Part shown: in pieces, positions 44,537-56,583 of the stretch
Numbering within the stretch: position 1 is the first letter of the stretch
Layout: each line of letters opens with the position of its first letter
Source: Mycocentrospora acerina
Lineage: Eukaryota > Ascomycota > Dothideomycetes > Pleosporales
Length of the DNA: 64,000 nt
NCBI GenBank assembly: GCA_022701365.1
Contig: JAKUHH010000032.1
Span: 62,001 to 126,000 of the forward strand
Direction: 5' to 3'
Made by a program: the position numbers and the translations under genes
The notes under the pieces: model-generated
Database searches by the model: none
What the model was told of the DNA's origin: nothing
Seen by the model: only the letters and a program-made list of their open reading frames with translations

Positions 44537-46285
44537 TTACTCTGTGTACTTTGCGACAGTGGCCAAAGCACCCTCTCGCTCCAAACTCTCCATGGCCTTG
44601 GTAAGCTCAGTGATGAAACGCTCGTCGTTGCGCAAGTCGTCACCAAACAAAGACTTTATGCTTAGGAGCTTCATTGGATTGGTGCCACCCTCACGCGCAA
44701 GAGACTGCAGCTCAGCGGCCATAGGGTCGTGACTCAGCTGAAATTCTTGGCCCTGCTCGTTGATGCCCTGCAGGTATCGGAACCATGCAGCGGTGCAAAA
44801 CGCAAGGCGTCGGAGAGGTCCTCCAGCAACAATCTGCTCAGCGATCGAGGGCATAATGAACTGAGGTAGTTTTCCCGAGCCACCTAGGCAGATACGAGTG
44901 ACCTCATCCTTGAGGGAAGAATTGGAGAAACGTCCAATGAGCGTGTTACAATACTCATCGACATCGACACCAGGAATCTCAGGCAGTAGGGGTTTGATCT
45001 CCTCCTGCATCATGTTGAAAATGTACTTGTGGAACAGCGGGTGTCCAATGATTTCGTGAATGTACTGAAATCCAGCAAGGTAGCCGGCATAGCCCATTGC
45101 AGAGTGGCTGGCATTGAGGAGGCGAAGTTTGATGAGCTCAAATTGCTCGACGTTCTTGACATCCTTCACAAGCTGAACACCAACCTTTTCGAACGGTGGA
45201 CGCCCGTCAGCGAATTTGTCTTCGATGACCCACTGCATAAAAGGCTCAGTAACAACGGGCCATGAGTCCTTGATACCGAAATCACTGGCAAGGTCGTGAA
45301 TGTCCTCTTGAACAGTGGTTGGTGTGATACGGTCAACCATGCTGTTGGGGAAGGCGCCATTCTCGGCGAGCCAGGCTGCGACATTGGGGTCGCGGTGTTG
45401 AGCGAAAGTCAGCAGCATACTGCAGGTGATGTGGCCATTCTTCTGCATGTTGTCGCAAGACAAAACGGTAAAAGGCTTCAAGCCAGCTTCGTAACGCCGC
45501 GCCAGCGCAGTGTAAACGTAACCGAAGAATGTGCGTGGCGAACCCTTGCCTACAAGATCGAATGCAATGTCGGGGTGCTCAATCTCTAACTCGTGGGTAT
45601 TTTCGTTGTAAAAATAGCCGCTCTCAGTGATTGTCATGGAAACAATGTGAGTATCAGGGTGCGCCATCTTGGCGATGACAGCCTCACTGTTGTCGGGGGC
45701 GAAAAGGTAATCGGTAATACTTCCGATAACACGGGCCTTGGTGTTGTGCGTAGAGCGCTCAACAACTGTGTAGAGATGGTCTTGGGGCGCTAAGGCGTTT
45801 TTCATGTTTACATCCGAAGGCTGCAGACCCACGCCGCAGATTGACCAATCACGAAGGCCAAGCTGCTCAAGCATGCTATCGACGTAAACCGCCAGATGAG
45901 CTCTGTGGAAACCGCCGACGCCGACGTGAACAATGCCCTGCTTGACATTGGTCCTATCGTAAGTGGGGACCGTAGCATACTCTAGTTCTGACAGATTGGC
46001 GTTGTTGAGCTTCAGTGGTGTCGGTTCCGTAGCGTGTGGCGCTGCGGCTGCTGCTTGCGAAAACTTTTGAAAGTGGGGGATTGCAGATGTGGCAGCTTGA
46101 TTCTTCAGCCGCGGGACTTGCGTCGCGGAAACATTGTGAAGATTTCTCGTAGCATTCGTGGAGTGGTTCCTTGTTGCTACGATTCGTGAGGTAGGCCGTG
46201 AGGGACCCCTGGAGGCAGAGGCGAGCTGCTTCCTTACGAGGGCGACGGCGAACTTGGCCTGCTTGTCGAGGTTGGTGAGAGCCAT
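44537..46285 (-). CDS. MtDH: Mannitol 2-dehydrogenase with long N-terminal extension
   Basis: Long-chain dehydrogenase that interconverts D-mannitol and D-fructose with a nicotinamide cofactor (EC 1.1.1.67 group), part of the fungal mannitol cycle. Intronless, 582 aa. The nucleotide-binding HVGVGGFHRAH (120-130) and the catalytic K386-x4-N391-x2-H394 in KLRLLNASHS match the family, as do TITESGYFY and CDNMQKNGH. Usual fungal enzymes are about 500 aa and start at a segment like PLKLNNANL, which here begins near residue 90. The preceding ~88 residues are rich in Ala, Ser, Thr, Arg and Asn with almost no acidic residues, as in a mitochondrial presequence or a disordered leader. There is no strong Met near residue 88 to start from, so the extension seems genuinely translated. 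The enzyme call is firm; localisation is inference. Confidence 0.96.
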   Translation of the reverse strand: MALTNLDKQAKFAVALVRKQLASASRGPSRPTSRIVATRNHSTNATRNLHNVSATQVPRLKNQAATSAIPHFQKFSQAAAAAPHATEPTPLKLNNANLSELEYATVPTYDRTNVKQGIVHVGVGGFHRAHLAVYVDSMLEQLGLRDWSICGVGLQPSDVNMKNALAPQDHLYTVVERSTHNTKARVIGSITDYLFAPDNSEAVIAKMAHPDTHIVSMTITESGYFYNENTHELEIEHPDIAFDLVGKGSPRTFFGYVYTALARRYEAGLKPFTVLSCDNMQKNGHITCSMLLTFAQHRDPNVAAWLAENGAFPNSMVDRITPTTVQEDIHDLASDFGIKDSWPVVTEPFMQWVIEDKFADGRPPFEKVGVQLVKDVKNVEQFELIKLRLLNASHSAMGYAGYLAGFQYIHEIIGHPLFHKYIFNMMQEEIKPLLPEIPGVDVDEYCNTLIGRFSNSSLKDEVTRICLGGSGKLPQFIMPSIAEQIVAGGPLRRLAFCTAAWFRYLQGINEQGQEFQLSHDPMAAELQSLAREGGTNPMKLLSIKSLFGDDLRNDERFITELTKAMESLEREGALATVAKYTE

Positions 46286-48603
46286 GAATGAAAAATGTAC
46301 GTTGACAATTTCGAAAACATGATGGGCGTGCTCAGGTTTTGTGTTTTTCTAAATGTGGGTCTACCGCACAGTCCTGAAGGATTGACTAAAGCATGATGTA
46401 TCCTTTGATAGAACGCGTGGAGAAAATCAGGGACACGGTTGGCTTTACCTGCGTGGTGGCAGCATTTGCCGATCCCGCGAACGGGATGGCGACCAGACTG
46501 GCGGTCAACCTTATCAAATCTCGAAATAGAAGGCCACTCTCGGGTCCTGGTAATCTTAAATGAGAAACAATTTTAGCGGGCCGAAGGCCTTCGCGCGATC
46601 GTAGCACAAGCCCATGATGTGTCCGCGTGAGTGCAGCCACGAGACTCATCCAGTTGGCAGGTACCTCCATTCTGATAGATTTTTTTCAAAATTTTCAGCC
46701 CTGACAGAAATGATGTTCAGTTGCTATGGGGTGGCAAGCCACAAACAGCTTAACGTGGGGGTCGGCCAGTTTCGCCGATCAAGGTTGAGGAGCCTTAGCG
46801 CGTGGCGGCTTGCTCCTCTCAAAAAAATCGCTTCCATGCACGGTCGATCCTTTCCATCAGCATGGAGCCGTTGGGGGTTCTAGAATCACGATCAAAAATT
46901 CTCAGCGAGGAGTGCACGTGGACAGACAGTAGTCACAGAATTATAGGGGCGCCCTACAGAACATTGCGCGTTGACATGGTCAAATCTCCACGTTTGAAGA
47001 GTTCTTCATGATCATTCAAGAGGGTTTATTGAATGACAGATCTATCATGGCGCTATCTTACGATAACAACAACTTGTTGAATATGGCGCCTTTGATGCAC
47101 AAGCCAGGTTTGATACGAAATTTGCCACATGATGAGCCATGTGACATACTCGAAGCAACGTGCCCCTATTCAAAGGTTGTTGTGATTGAAAACAATACAT
47201 CGTTTCCGTTGAAACGAATGAAGCGTTGCTGTTGTTTACTAAACTTGTAGCCCGTCAGACGTCCGACAAATGTATCGAGTACCCCCACTCCACAAACGTT
47301 TGCCGTCACAGCCCTGAGGCTGTAGGAAAAGCCAAACAGTCGACTCAATATCGGCACACGCTGTGTCAATCAAGGAAGTACAACAAATCAACCAGCATTT
47401 CCATCTTCTCCATGTACAATTTAAAACATCTCTTGCCGCGCCGCTATCTTTATTGACCGCCTCCTGTTGAACGCGACTTGGCGAATGTAATCATAGCACA
47501 TGCGATGTCTCCTGAGCAGGTTCTGCACATAGCGCCTAGTACGCTAGTCCAGTTGAGGACCCCCACATCAAGGGGATTGGTAAGCTTTGTGTGGTGGGCA
47601 AGCTGCAATAAATATATTGGATTTGCATGTTGAACGCATGCAACCCTCAATCATGTTGCGAACATACAGCAAGTTTAACCCCCACCAATTAGCTTTGTCC
47701 GACTCTTCAACTCTTAGTGTGTATCTATGGTCGTGCCTTTGTATCGTTCTGTCGACGTCCTAGCGAAGAGGGTGGTCATTCAAAATTGTTGAAATTGCTT
47801 AGCATAGATGTTTTTACCAACCAACACTTTGAAAGTATCAATCATACACCAATTAAATCTCACGTCTAGACTCGCCCGCCTTAACTGTACTTTTTCAAAG
47901 GTATTCTCAGCGCGTCCTTGATATTACTACACGTAAATACAATTCTACTCAAAAGTCGATGTGTAGTCTCTCCTAGGCTTAGGCAGCCCACTAGCATGCA
48001 CGCAGCAGTTTCTTTTGCTCTGCACTTACACTTTTCTTTCATACTGCAGCAAAAGATCTGGGCGCTCGTAACTACCTAGCAGTGAGTACAATTTTGGCTT
48101 TGTTGAGACCACAAATTGAGACCACAAATAGCACGGCTGTTATTGATATGCTTGAATATCAGATTGCAGCAAGCGCGAATGTACCTTGCTGAATCGTATT
48201 TTCCCCGGAGCCGAGTGGGGGTCTTCCCCAGGAAAAGGGGGATTACGTAGTAACTTAGTCCTTTCCGTGTTAGGAACCATGCTCCTAGGGCACGGTCAGG
48301 TCCCGTGCCCAGCATAGCAGCGCAGATAGGCTCCGACTTTTAGCTCGTAACCACTAGTGCATAAAAGGAAAGCAACGATGTTGTCAAGCAGGCATGTTCT
48401 CATTCAACGAATGTCAAGCGCACCACTATACATCATAGAAAGTCATCTGTCTTAAATGATTGAGCTTATGGAGAACATCTTGAAATCTCATCTATTGTTA
48501 TCTATAGGTCATTCGTAGTCTATTCAGAAAACTTGGAGAGTCTGGAATTTGCTTGCCACTTCCTAACTACTCTGCACATCGTCCTGATAATACTGACACA
48601 ACC
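46286..48603. other. Intergenic region
   Basis: About 2.3 kb between the mannitol dehydrogenase promoter and the 3' end of the polygalacturonase. Short frames on both strands carry no motif or splice continuation. I looked for tRNA B-box-like motifs and did not find a convincing one. Confidence 0.5.
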
Positions 48604-49862
48604 CTACGAGCACTGTGTGACACTGGGCACGTTGGAGCAGCTTGCATACTTGCGTCCGCCTGTAACGTTCACACCAGTCCATATCCAGTTGGGGCATGAG
48701 GTAGCGCTGCCGCAAGTCACTACGACGTTGTTTCCACTACTTGCCACAGAGCCACCACCAATGATGTTCGTCAGCGTAAGCTGATCAATAGGGACACCAG
48801 ATGTAGCGGTGCCTTTGAGGTCTCCGCCATTGTAATTCTGCTCGATAAGAATGCCGTGCCTGCGCAGACGTCAGAGACCATTATCAAAGGGTGGAGAAGA
48901 AATAAACATACTCGGAGATTGATGTCAGAGTAATGTCGCTGTATGTCACTTTCTTAATACTTCCAGTGGTGTTTATAGAAGCTTTGACGCGGATTCCGTT
49001 GGTCGACTTCGTAACTTGGTTGTTGGAGAAGGTCACCGTGTCAACAATGTTGTTCTCACGACCACCCACTGACCCAATGGATATTCCATGGCCTCCCGAA
49101 CACAGTGAGTTCTTGAATTGAATGTTCTACGGGGTCATTTAGTTCATCACCTCCCAATGCCGAAAGGTCTCGTTTTAGACATACCGTTCCTGAGTTGACC
49201 GCTATGCAGTCATCCTGATTGTACACTTTTGCTCCATCGATTATAACGTTGTTGCTTGTGCCTACGTCGAAACCGTCCGTGTTGTGGCCGCCTTTTGTAT
49301 CACCTTCAGAGTCGTTGATTGTCATGTCCTTGATGGTGAGGCCGTTGCAGTCGGCAATGCTGACAGCCTGGTGGGGAGTGTTCTTGATGTTTATTCCAGT
49401 GATGGTGGAGCCGCCGGTAAGTTTGTGGGCAGCAAAGAACTTGGGCTTGGTTTTTCCCTTGTCGCCCTGTCCGTCCCACCAAAGTGCTCCCCGACCATCG
49501 AGTACGTGTCCGGCACTGCCCTTGACAATGATTCCATCGCCCCCGATGGAGAGTAAGGGTCCTACCCATTCTTTGTAGTCCCAAATCGTCGTGCCTTCAA
49601 AGATGACAGTCGTATCCTTTTGAAGCCCAGAGAGGTCGAGTATGACACCAGCTGGCACTTCAACACTGCTGAGAATTATGGTGCTGCATGTCGCTTTATT
49701 CTTAATAGCAGCAGCTGCGCCGTCCTTTCCGCTGTAGATACAGGTTCCGGCTCGCTTGACAAATCCAGGTTCGGAGATGTCGTTGGCTTGGGGCTCTGTA
49801 GGAGCTGAGGTGACAGTGGCCGCAAGAGAGGCGGCTAGAAGAATGAAAGGAGAGGAGACCAT
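48604..49862 (-). CDS. Endopolygalacturonase (GH28 pectinase), secreted
   Basis: Extracellular glycoside hydrolase family 28 enzyme cutting alpha-1,4-linked galacturonan in pectin. Exons are 49185-49862, 48912-49126 and 48604-48859, with introns of 58 and 52 nt, giving 382 aa. The start at 49862 puts a clean signal peptide first (MVSSPFILLAASLAATVTSA) and a KR site near 36-37 that could end a propeptide. All GH28 catalytic motifs are present: NTD at 194-196 (GHNTDGFDVG), DD at 217-218 (NQDDCIAVNSG), the His of GGHG at 239 just after intron 1, and the R-x-K motif as RVK at 272-274. The C-terminal cysteines are kept. The upstream in-frame ATG at 49925 would bury the signal peptide. Not truncated; a plant cell-wall attack enzyme. 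Confidence 0.95.
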
Positions 49863-52800
49863 TGTGGCTGATTCAGAATAACGATGAAGTTGAAGTGTGG
49901 TAGAGAGTAAAGGAGATGTAGACAAGAGTTGGTTGTTGATTTTTTATGTGTGACAACTGGTATCTTTATAGGTATTGAAAAGGCAGAGTCACACAACTAG
50001 CTCGGGTCCTTTTGGTCGGATATTTCCGTATGAATATTGAAGGATATTCCAATATGCTGCCATGATGCCGGCACTTGTGTACATGGTGTAGTAGGTTGCA
50101 CTCTACGAAAGGGCCGAACAATGAAAAATAAGCAGAGGAGACGCTACTGGCACGTTGCGACAGCACCAGCTCCTGCGTATAGCTCCTGCGTATATCGGGA
50201 ATGGACAAGACATCATGCTGCTCTACCGTCATATTGAAGACTAAACTACAATGGCAGATGTACAAAACGGTAGCCTGAAGCTGACAAGCTTCGGTTGTAC
50301 TTGGGCAACTTGCGACGACGTGCTTAGGTCATTATCAGAATTCAGAAAACATCTCTTCTTATGGAAGAATAGTTGAAGTTACCTTGAAAAAGGGTGAATT
50401 GAAATACCTAGTCCCTATGAATTGAACCAGATTTGGACATTCGGTGTCAAGAGTAGAGAGTTAATGTATCAGTAAAATCAAAATTATCCATGAGATTCAT
50501 CTGTTTGTTCAGATGATACAAGCATATCATGACAGTGTCTTGGTATGCTTAGAAACCGAATCTAAATCTTGTTAATCATCGAGTCTACACTCTACGTTCG
50601 TATTTGAGCCGGAGTGTAGTCCGTAGCGGTGGCGCGGCTGTGCTATTGCCAAGCTGGGAATAATATCTACTAAGAAACACTAGTTGATTTAATTTGAATC
50701 ATGTAAAGTACGTGTTTGAGACTTTCATACAAACGCATGAACTGTCTTGGGATCATTCTGATGATGAAATTGGTTACGAGCGAAGTGTGATATTATCAAT
50801 GTGTTTGCAGGAAAAATTGTTGTAAAATCAGTGCCTAGCTGTGGAAAATTCACAAGCGAAAGACTGCCAAAGTGTGTACAGAAATCAACTTGTCCGAATA
50901 TCGGTGATGAAACGAATAAGCCGAAGCTAATGAAGACTACTTAAAAACCATGATTATGCGCTAAAATTTGCTTGTAATCTATTATTATTACAGGCCTTTA
51001 AACATTCATTGACATTCACATTCCGGTTTTCGGAGTGTTAAGTCATGTTATATTTTAGTTCGGAAAGTTGAGCAGAAATTACATGGTAATGGTGACTTGA
51101 GCTCTCAAAATAAAAACACGAATCAAGCGTAAGCCATCTCATGTTTTCTTTATTTATTTGTGTTCTGGCCTTACAAATCACCTAGAATTCTCTAATGTCG
51201 AGGCAAAAGTGCGCACTTTGACAATAGAGAATGTCATCACCTTTCGGGTATCCGGCATGACTAAGTCAGGACGATGTGTTTGGTTCGAATTACGACTTTC
51301 TGCTTAATGGGATGTTCCCAACTAGTAAGTGTGCATCGACCAGCCGAGACTTCCGCAAGTTCTGTGCAGACAGGGTTATATTGTCCGATCCTAAATGTAT
51401 ATTTTAATGGTATGATCGAATCTGTGGATATGTGGCTTGTAAGCCTCAGTCAAATTTCGAAAGACAAAGCAAGATTCTTTCCACTTCGTTCATGCGGAAC
51501 CAGCTCTGGTTGTTAGCCGTAGCACTCGCTCACCTTATATCGTGTGAGCTAACAACAAGGCTGGCCTCCAAGCTGCTGTAGCTAGAGGGTTTATATTATT
51601 GGCTGATATCAAGTTAACTCATTGCACTATTCCTTTCCTTTGCCCCTACCTCTCCCACGTCACTTTAAATTCTTGTACTTCTCTTGCTTCGTCACGGGGC
51701 CCTTCCCAAGCGCCAAGTATTCTTTTATAATGCCCATGATGAACGGATCTACACGGATCTACACGGTTGGATGTAGCAAGGCTGAAAACGTTCTTCCATC
51801 TTAGTATCAAGTATTATATGTTTAAACTTGGTCCTCCATCGAGAAAAGAGGCCTTTCTTGTTGTCCAGATGATGCGACGCCACTGCTCAAGCATACTGCT
51901 GAAGTGCTCTTCTACCTGCACCAGACGTAATTGCTGAAGCGATCTAGTGGGCAGATGCTTTACTGATGTTAATTTTTTCGCCAAGGTTAGTTGCATTGCA
52001 TGGAATTGTGGTTTTTGGGATTTTGTGCGTATGGTTGTCTTCAAAATTTTGATCAATGAATGTTATTTCGTCACCAAGAGTCAGAATCGAGATTCAATAC
52101 TTATGTCAAAATTGTAAAAGCCCTCGAGCGAACAGCTCTTTTTATTTCGACTTTTCGAATACAACACAATCAAGATCTGAACATCATTATGACCTTTGTA
52201 CGAAGCGCTGCATTTGGCACTGCTGATAACGGTGCAGTACGAATTATAAGCCTTTCTATATGAACAATCTAAACCAAATCAATACTTTTCATATTGGTAA
52301 GCAGTCTAAAAGATGCAGGGTCTCCTATCTTGAGCCGCCCAAAAAGCGCTAATCGGGGCCAGATGTGCCGAATTTATTGCCATTGGTTCCAGGGGAGCTG
52401 CGCTTGCGATGTGGTTGGCTATAACTACGGGCAGCCACGGTGTTAGTATTGACATTCGCAGTAACCCGGTTATCGATGTTTACTGGAACATCTTTGAAAC
52501 CATGTGCCATCAGCTTTGGATCATCAATGAAATGACTCTAGGTCTGCATGATGCGGATGGCACCTCGAAGGAGTCCGAAAGATCACTGCTCAGTCTTACG
52601 GGCGTGTGCGACCAAACTTCTGCCATGTTTTGCGGCGTGACTCCAGTTCTGATTAGGGGTATTAATCCATCGGAATCTCTATGTTTGGATCGTGAAAGAC
52701 TGTGGGAGATATGTCAAATCGGGTGGCGCAGTGGTAACTATGCGACCACCGATACCGTCAAGCCACAGTTCGGAATGTGGATATTTTTGATCGACCATCG

Positions 52801-54301
52801 ACGTAATACTTCGTGGCAATTAAGATGTATCCCTTACTTCATCGCTTTCTCGAGTAGTTCAAAGAAACTGATCTAAAAAACTGGAAGCCCCCGAGGTACC
52901 ATCGCTTCACTGAACATCGTGCTGTACAAAACGGCAGCAGATTTGTCCGTCTTCCCTGCAGTCGTATCCAGATCCGAATCGAAGCAACTGCAGATTCGTG
53001 CCACCAGTATAGTCTCAAGAGAATCCGCAGACCGGTAAGTAATACCGCCAATCTTACGTCCGTGGACCGTTTGTCATTGCGACTGTGACCAGTGGCCACG
53101 AAGCATAGTATCTAGACTCCCACGCATGCGGTATTGAAACTGACCATACCGATGGACAAGTCTTAAAGATCGCCTAGGTAGACTTTGTCATAGCACGAAC
53201 CAGTGCATTCATCAATAGACGCTCGCGACGGTATCTCTTTTCTGAGTTCAGTTAGAGCTGTAATGAATTCGGGGTTAAGAGACGGGTGTTTACGCAGAGG
53301 CGATCTAAAAGCTATGTGGCTAAACGTCGAGGTATCGAGCATGAATATTTTTGTCCCGCTGTGTGCGATCCAATTTGCTGAAACCTGGAAAAGACCGTCT
53401 GGGATACTTCGTGTAAACCGACACTTTCTATGCGACTGTTACGTCGTCTTTGTAACTCACGTTGTCAAATTTCCACAGGACCAACTTCGCCATTCAACCA
53501 TTATCCAGGGCGTCGGACCATTCAGTCTCATCATACACATTGATAGTCGACACTCGTCCTAGCCAATAGTGATTTAATAGGAGGCCCGTTCGGCGACGGC
53601 CAATTTTTGGCATTTATTAGACGTCATGTGTCGTATGCTTGGCCACATGTGCCAGTGTCATATACCAGCATCCACCGGTCCAGGTTCCACTGTGACGCAT
53701 CTCTTATCCAACTGTTCGCAAATTGCATCAGAGCAAATCTTAAAGTACCAACCAAGGTTTCTGACAGAGCAAGAAATAATCAACATATTCAGAAGCCAAT
53801 GGCTTCCCCTCCTTTGTATGTCATAATCTTTTCCATTGCGGGGATCTCCTTATCACCGGGAAAATTGAGCACCAGAGGCCGATCTGGGGTAGAGGCTGGG
53901 CGTATATCGGGAGCGGGGAAGAGTGGATAGTGAAAAAGATCTAACGGGTATATATGTCTGTAACAGGACGCGCGGACGGACAGACTGGCTGATTGAATGA
54001 CTTGCTATTGGCCGCCCTCTTGTTCTACCTAAAAGCTGGAAGTCAGTGCGAGAGATTTTAGTCATACAGCCTATATAAATTTCGGTATAGGGGAAGTCAA
54101 GAGGGTCGAGACTGTTGGTATGATTGCGGGGAAGAAGAATGTGGAAGTGGGACCGAGGATAGGAAAGATGTGGAGTTAGGCACCACTGTTGAACCCAACG
54201 GTTTGGAAGTGCATGTTTGACAGGAATGCAAGTATTTGGAATGATGAGTTGCCGAAGGGTAGCCAGCTGCATCCGGCACTAAGTAGACAGGTTACGAGAT
54301 C
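49863..54301. other. Long intergenic region without a recognised gene
   Basis: About 4.4 kb. A TATA-like TATAAAGA on the minus strand near 49963-49970 lies about 100 bp from the polygalacturonase ATG. Between 52.4 and 53.6 kb there are fairly long frames (plus 52409-52876, 155 aa; plus 53203-53562, 119 aa) and a less AT-rich composition, but no domain, splice chain or signal peptide that I recognise. A decayed gene here is possible. The 139-aa minus frame at 53853-54272 looks like chance. Confidence 0.45.
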
Positions 54302-54472
54302 ATGGGAAAGATTCTAACCCAAGTAATATTCGTTCTACTTGTTGTACCTAACGCTGAGCCTTCGATAGCCCATATTCTGGTTCGAGACGACAACCCTCTT
54401 GATGACATCAAGCAAACCCGTTTTTTAAGCAACTTCTTCAGCAGCATATGTACTTGGTCGTTGGGCGAATAG
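54302..54472 (+). CDS. Possible small secreted peptide (56 aa)
   Basis: A short frame starting MGKILTQVIFVLLVVPNAEP has a charged start, a hydrophobic core and a plausible cleavage region after about residue 18-23, followed by a polar 35-residue tail with one Cys, ending at TAG 54470-54472. No family is recognised. A leader of this quality in an otherwise gene-free stretch is suggestive, but chance frames of this length are common. It could also be the first exon of a spliced gene, although I found no convincing second exon. Confidence 0.25.
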   Translation: MGKILTQVIFVLLVVPNAEPSIAHILVRDDNPLDDIKQTRFLSNFFSSICTWSLGE

Positions 54473-56583
54473 TTTTGTCTACAAAGTGGGATGAAACAAA
54501 TAAATTCGGCAACTTTTCATACATGCTCCGTAGCAACACCTTTCTGGGGTCACATCTCCCAGCAGCTAACTCGCTTAGAATGGCGCTTTGAATTGACGGA
54601 TAAACTGGTACCCCCGTTGCCTTCACCATAGACCTAGAAAAGGACGAGGGCGTTTCTCTGCAACGCTAACTTTGCAGTGAATGATGGTGATTGGAGGGAA
54701 ATCTTTTATGAAAATCTTGAAGACACTTTGGTGGATTCCATGCACCTTCACGTCCAAGTTCCAGATCACTGACTTCAAGAATTGGATGCGAATAGGATCT
54801 CCTAGACAATCTGGGCTACATTGGCAAAGAAGGAACAGGAAGGAATAGGAAAATCACAGGTATGCACAATGCAAATCTATCCGAGATGGGGAAAATCTGG
54901 GACCAAGCTGCTCTCGACTTGGAGGCTAGAGCGATTGATTGAGTATAGGAAGGATTTTTAGTTTGATGCATAGTCTAGACGACGTACTTATGCGAGAGGA
55001 GCTCTTGTGGAGACTTCCCCGCTGGTCGACCTTAGCGCTGTACATCTGCAGCTTAAGCTGAAGTCGGAAATGAGACGATAAAATCAGCTAAGCGTCGAAC
55101 AGATTGTAGGCTCAGCCACCTCGCCAGCAACCATGACTAACTGCATGAAAACCCGGAGACTCTTGGAGAAATTGACCTGCAAGGCCAGATGGCGTAAGGA
55201 GGCGCTAAGAAACTATTTGTCGTTGCCGGAAATCAACCCGCCTGAGCCACACTAGTACAAGCCACATTGGCACCAACATGCCCCTGGACCCACCGTGCAC
55301 ACTCCAATCTCAGGCCACACCACAATTAGGCGAATGCTTGTTGGCATGACAAGCTTTCGGGGAACACCAACGCTCCCTGGCCTGAAGACTCGCACACAGG
55401 TGCTGACTTGTTGACATGAGATGCTCTGGTCGCACGTTGTTAGATTTGTGTGGCGGTTGCCCTGTGCTAGCGTCGGCGCCACTCCCTAAAGCTTCTAGAA
55501 ATCGCGGGCCTAGGTTGGACTACAACATTTATCCCCAGGACCACGTGGGGTAAGAACTGCCGCATTGGCTCCATTGGACAATACGGCGGGCGCGAGACTC
55601 TGGACGCACTACGAAAACCACGCAAGCACGAAGGCTCTAGCGTTGAACAGTGCAACTCCAGCACCGCGGGCGAGCGATGGTCGAACCAGCAATCCGGTCT
55701 CAACGTGTGGACGATCTCGGAGTGTGCTGCAAGCCGTGGACCCCCAAAGGTTACCGCTGTTTGCGAATGGTGTTGGAGCCTCTATGTGGTTGCTGACAGT
55801 CTTGAACGCCTCAGACAGCACCCTCTCCACTCATAGGGGGAATGCTAGCGTCAAGCATAGGGTAGATCTCGTGTACTCTCAATGTACCCAATTCGGAATC
55901 ATTGGAGCGCACCGATGGACCTGTCTGCCTCGTGTTCGTGTAGTGTCCCGACTTGTCACCGTGTACACAGTAAGCTCGTCTGCCTGGACTTCGAGTCTCC
56001 GAGGACGTGGACGTTACGCTATCAGCCGCGGCCCTAGCATTGCTGCCCTAATGTGATCACCAATGTGACAGGGCAGCAGGTTCCCCAATGGGTCGTGGAG
56101 AATGCATCGATCGAGGCCTTTGGCTCAAGCCACATTCACCAGTGGCCACTAGCTAATCACTTCGACATTCTGGGTGTTATGACGCCACAAGCCATACCAC
56201 GGCAAGTGATGCAGAATCCAAACTAAAGCAGCAGCCTCGCCGTCGCCGTCTAAAAGACCAGGCTGGGCCGGTGCTATGGAAGTGTCTTGGTTGCTCCAAT
56301 AGTGGTGGCTTTATTGCAGACCGAGGGAAGTCAGCGACGGGAGGGGCTCTGGCATGATAGGATTGGGAAGGTGCATCGATCAACTTCGGAATTTTGATGC
56401 ACACGGGCAAGCTAGTGGTCATGCCTATTATCAGCTCAAATCTCAAATGTTACATACTTAAACCAACGGCGGCTCGCCCATCTCTCCCGTCCCCCCTGAC
56501 AATTGCGCCCTCCAGGTTTCAGTCCCCCACCACAACACCATTCATTGCACACTATCTACCGCCCAGACGATCAATCGGGTGCA
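54473..56583. other. Intergenic region, partly GC-richer
   Basis: About 2.1 kb before the TLC-like gene. From 55.1 to 56.2 kb the sequence is clearly richer in GC and CpG than surrounding non-coding DNA, with overlapping short frames on both strands (for example plus 55565-56056) that lack domain motifs. A GCTGCCCT..AGGGCAGC inverted repeat lies at 56039-56074. Nothing else supported. Confidence 0.45.

Noticed and set aside
45029..45793. Plus-strand frames opposite mannitol dehydrogenase
   Set aside because: Antisense shadows with no motif; the minus-strand enzyme explains the region.
53853..54272. 139-aa minus frame
   Set aside because: Low-information Ser/Pro/Arg-rich sequence with no recognisable pattern.
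55565..56056. 163-aa frame in a GC-richer intergenic stretch
   Set aside because: Overlapped by similar frames on the other strand, no domain, no signal peptide, no splice extension.
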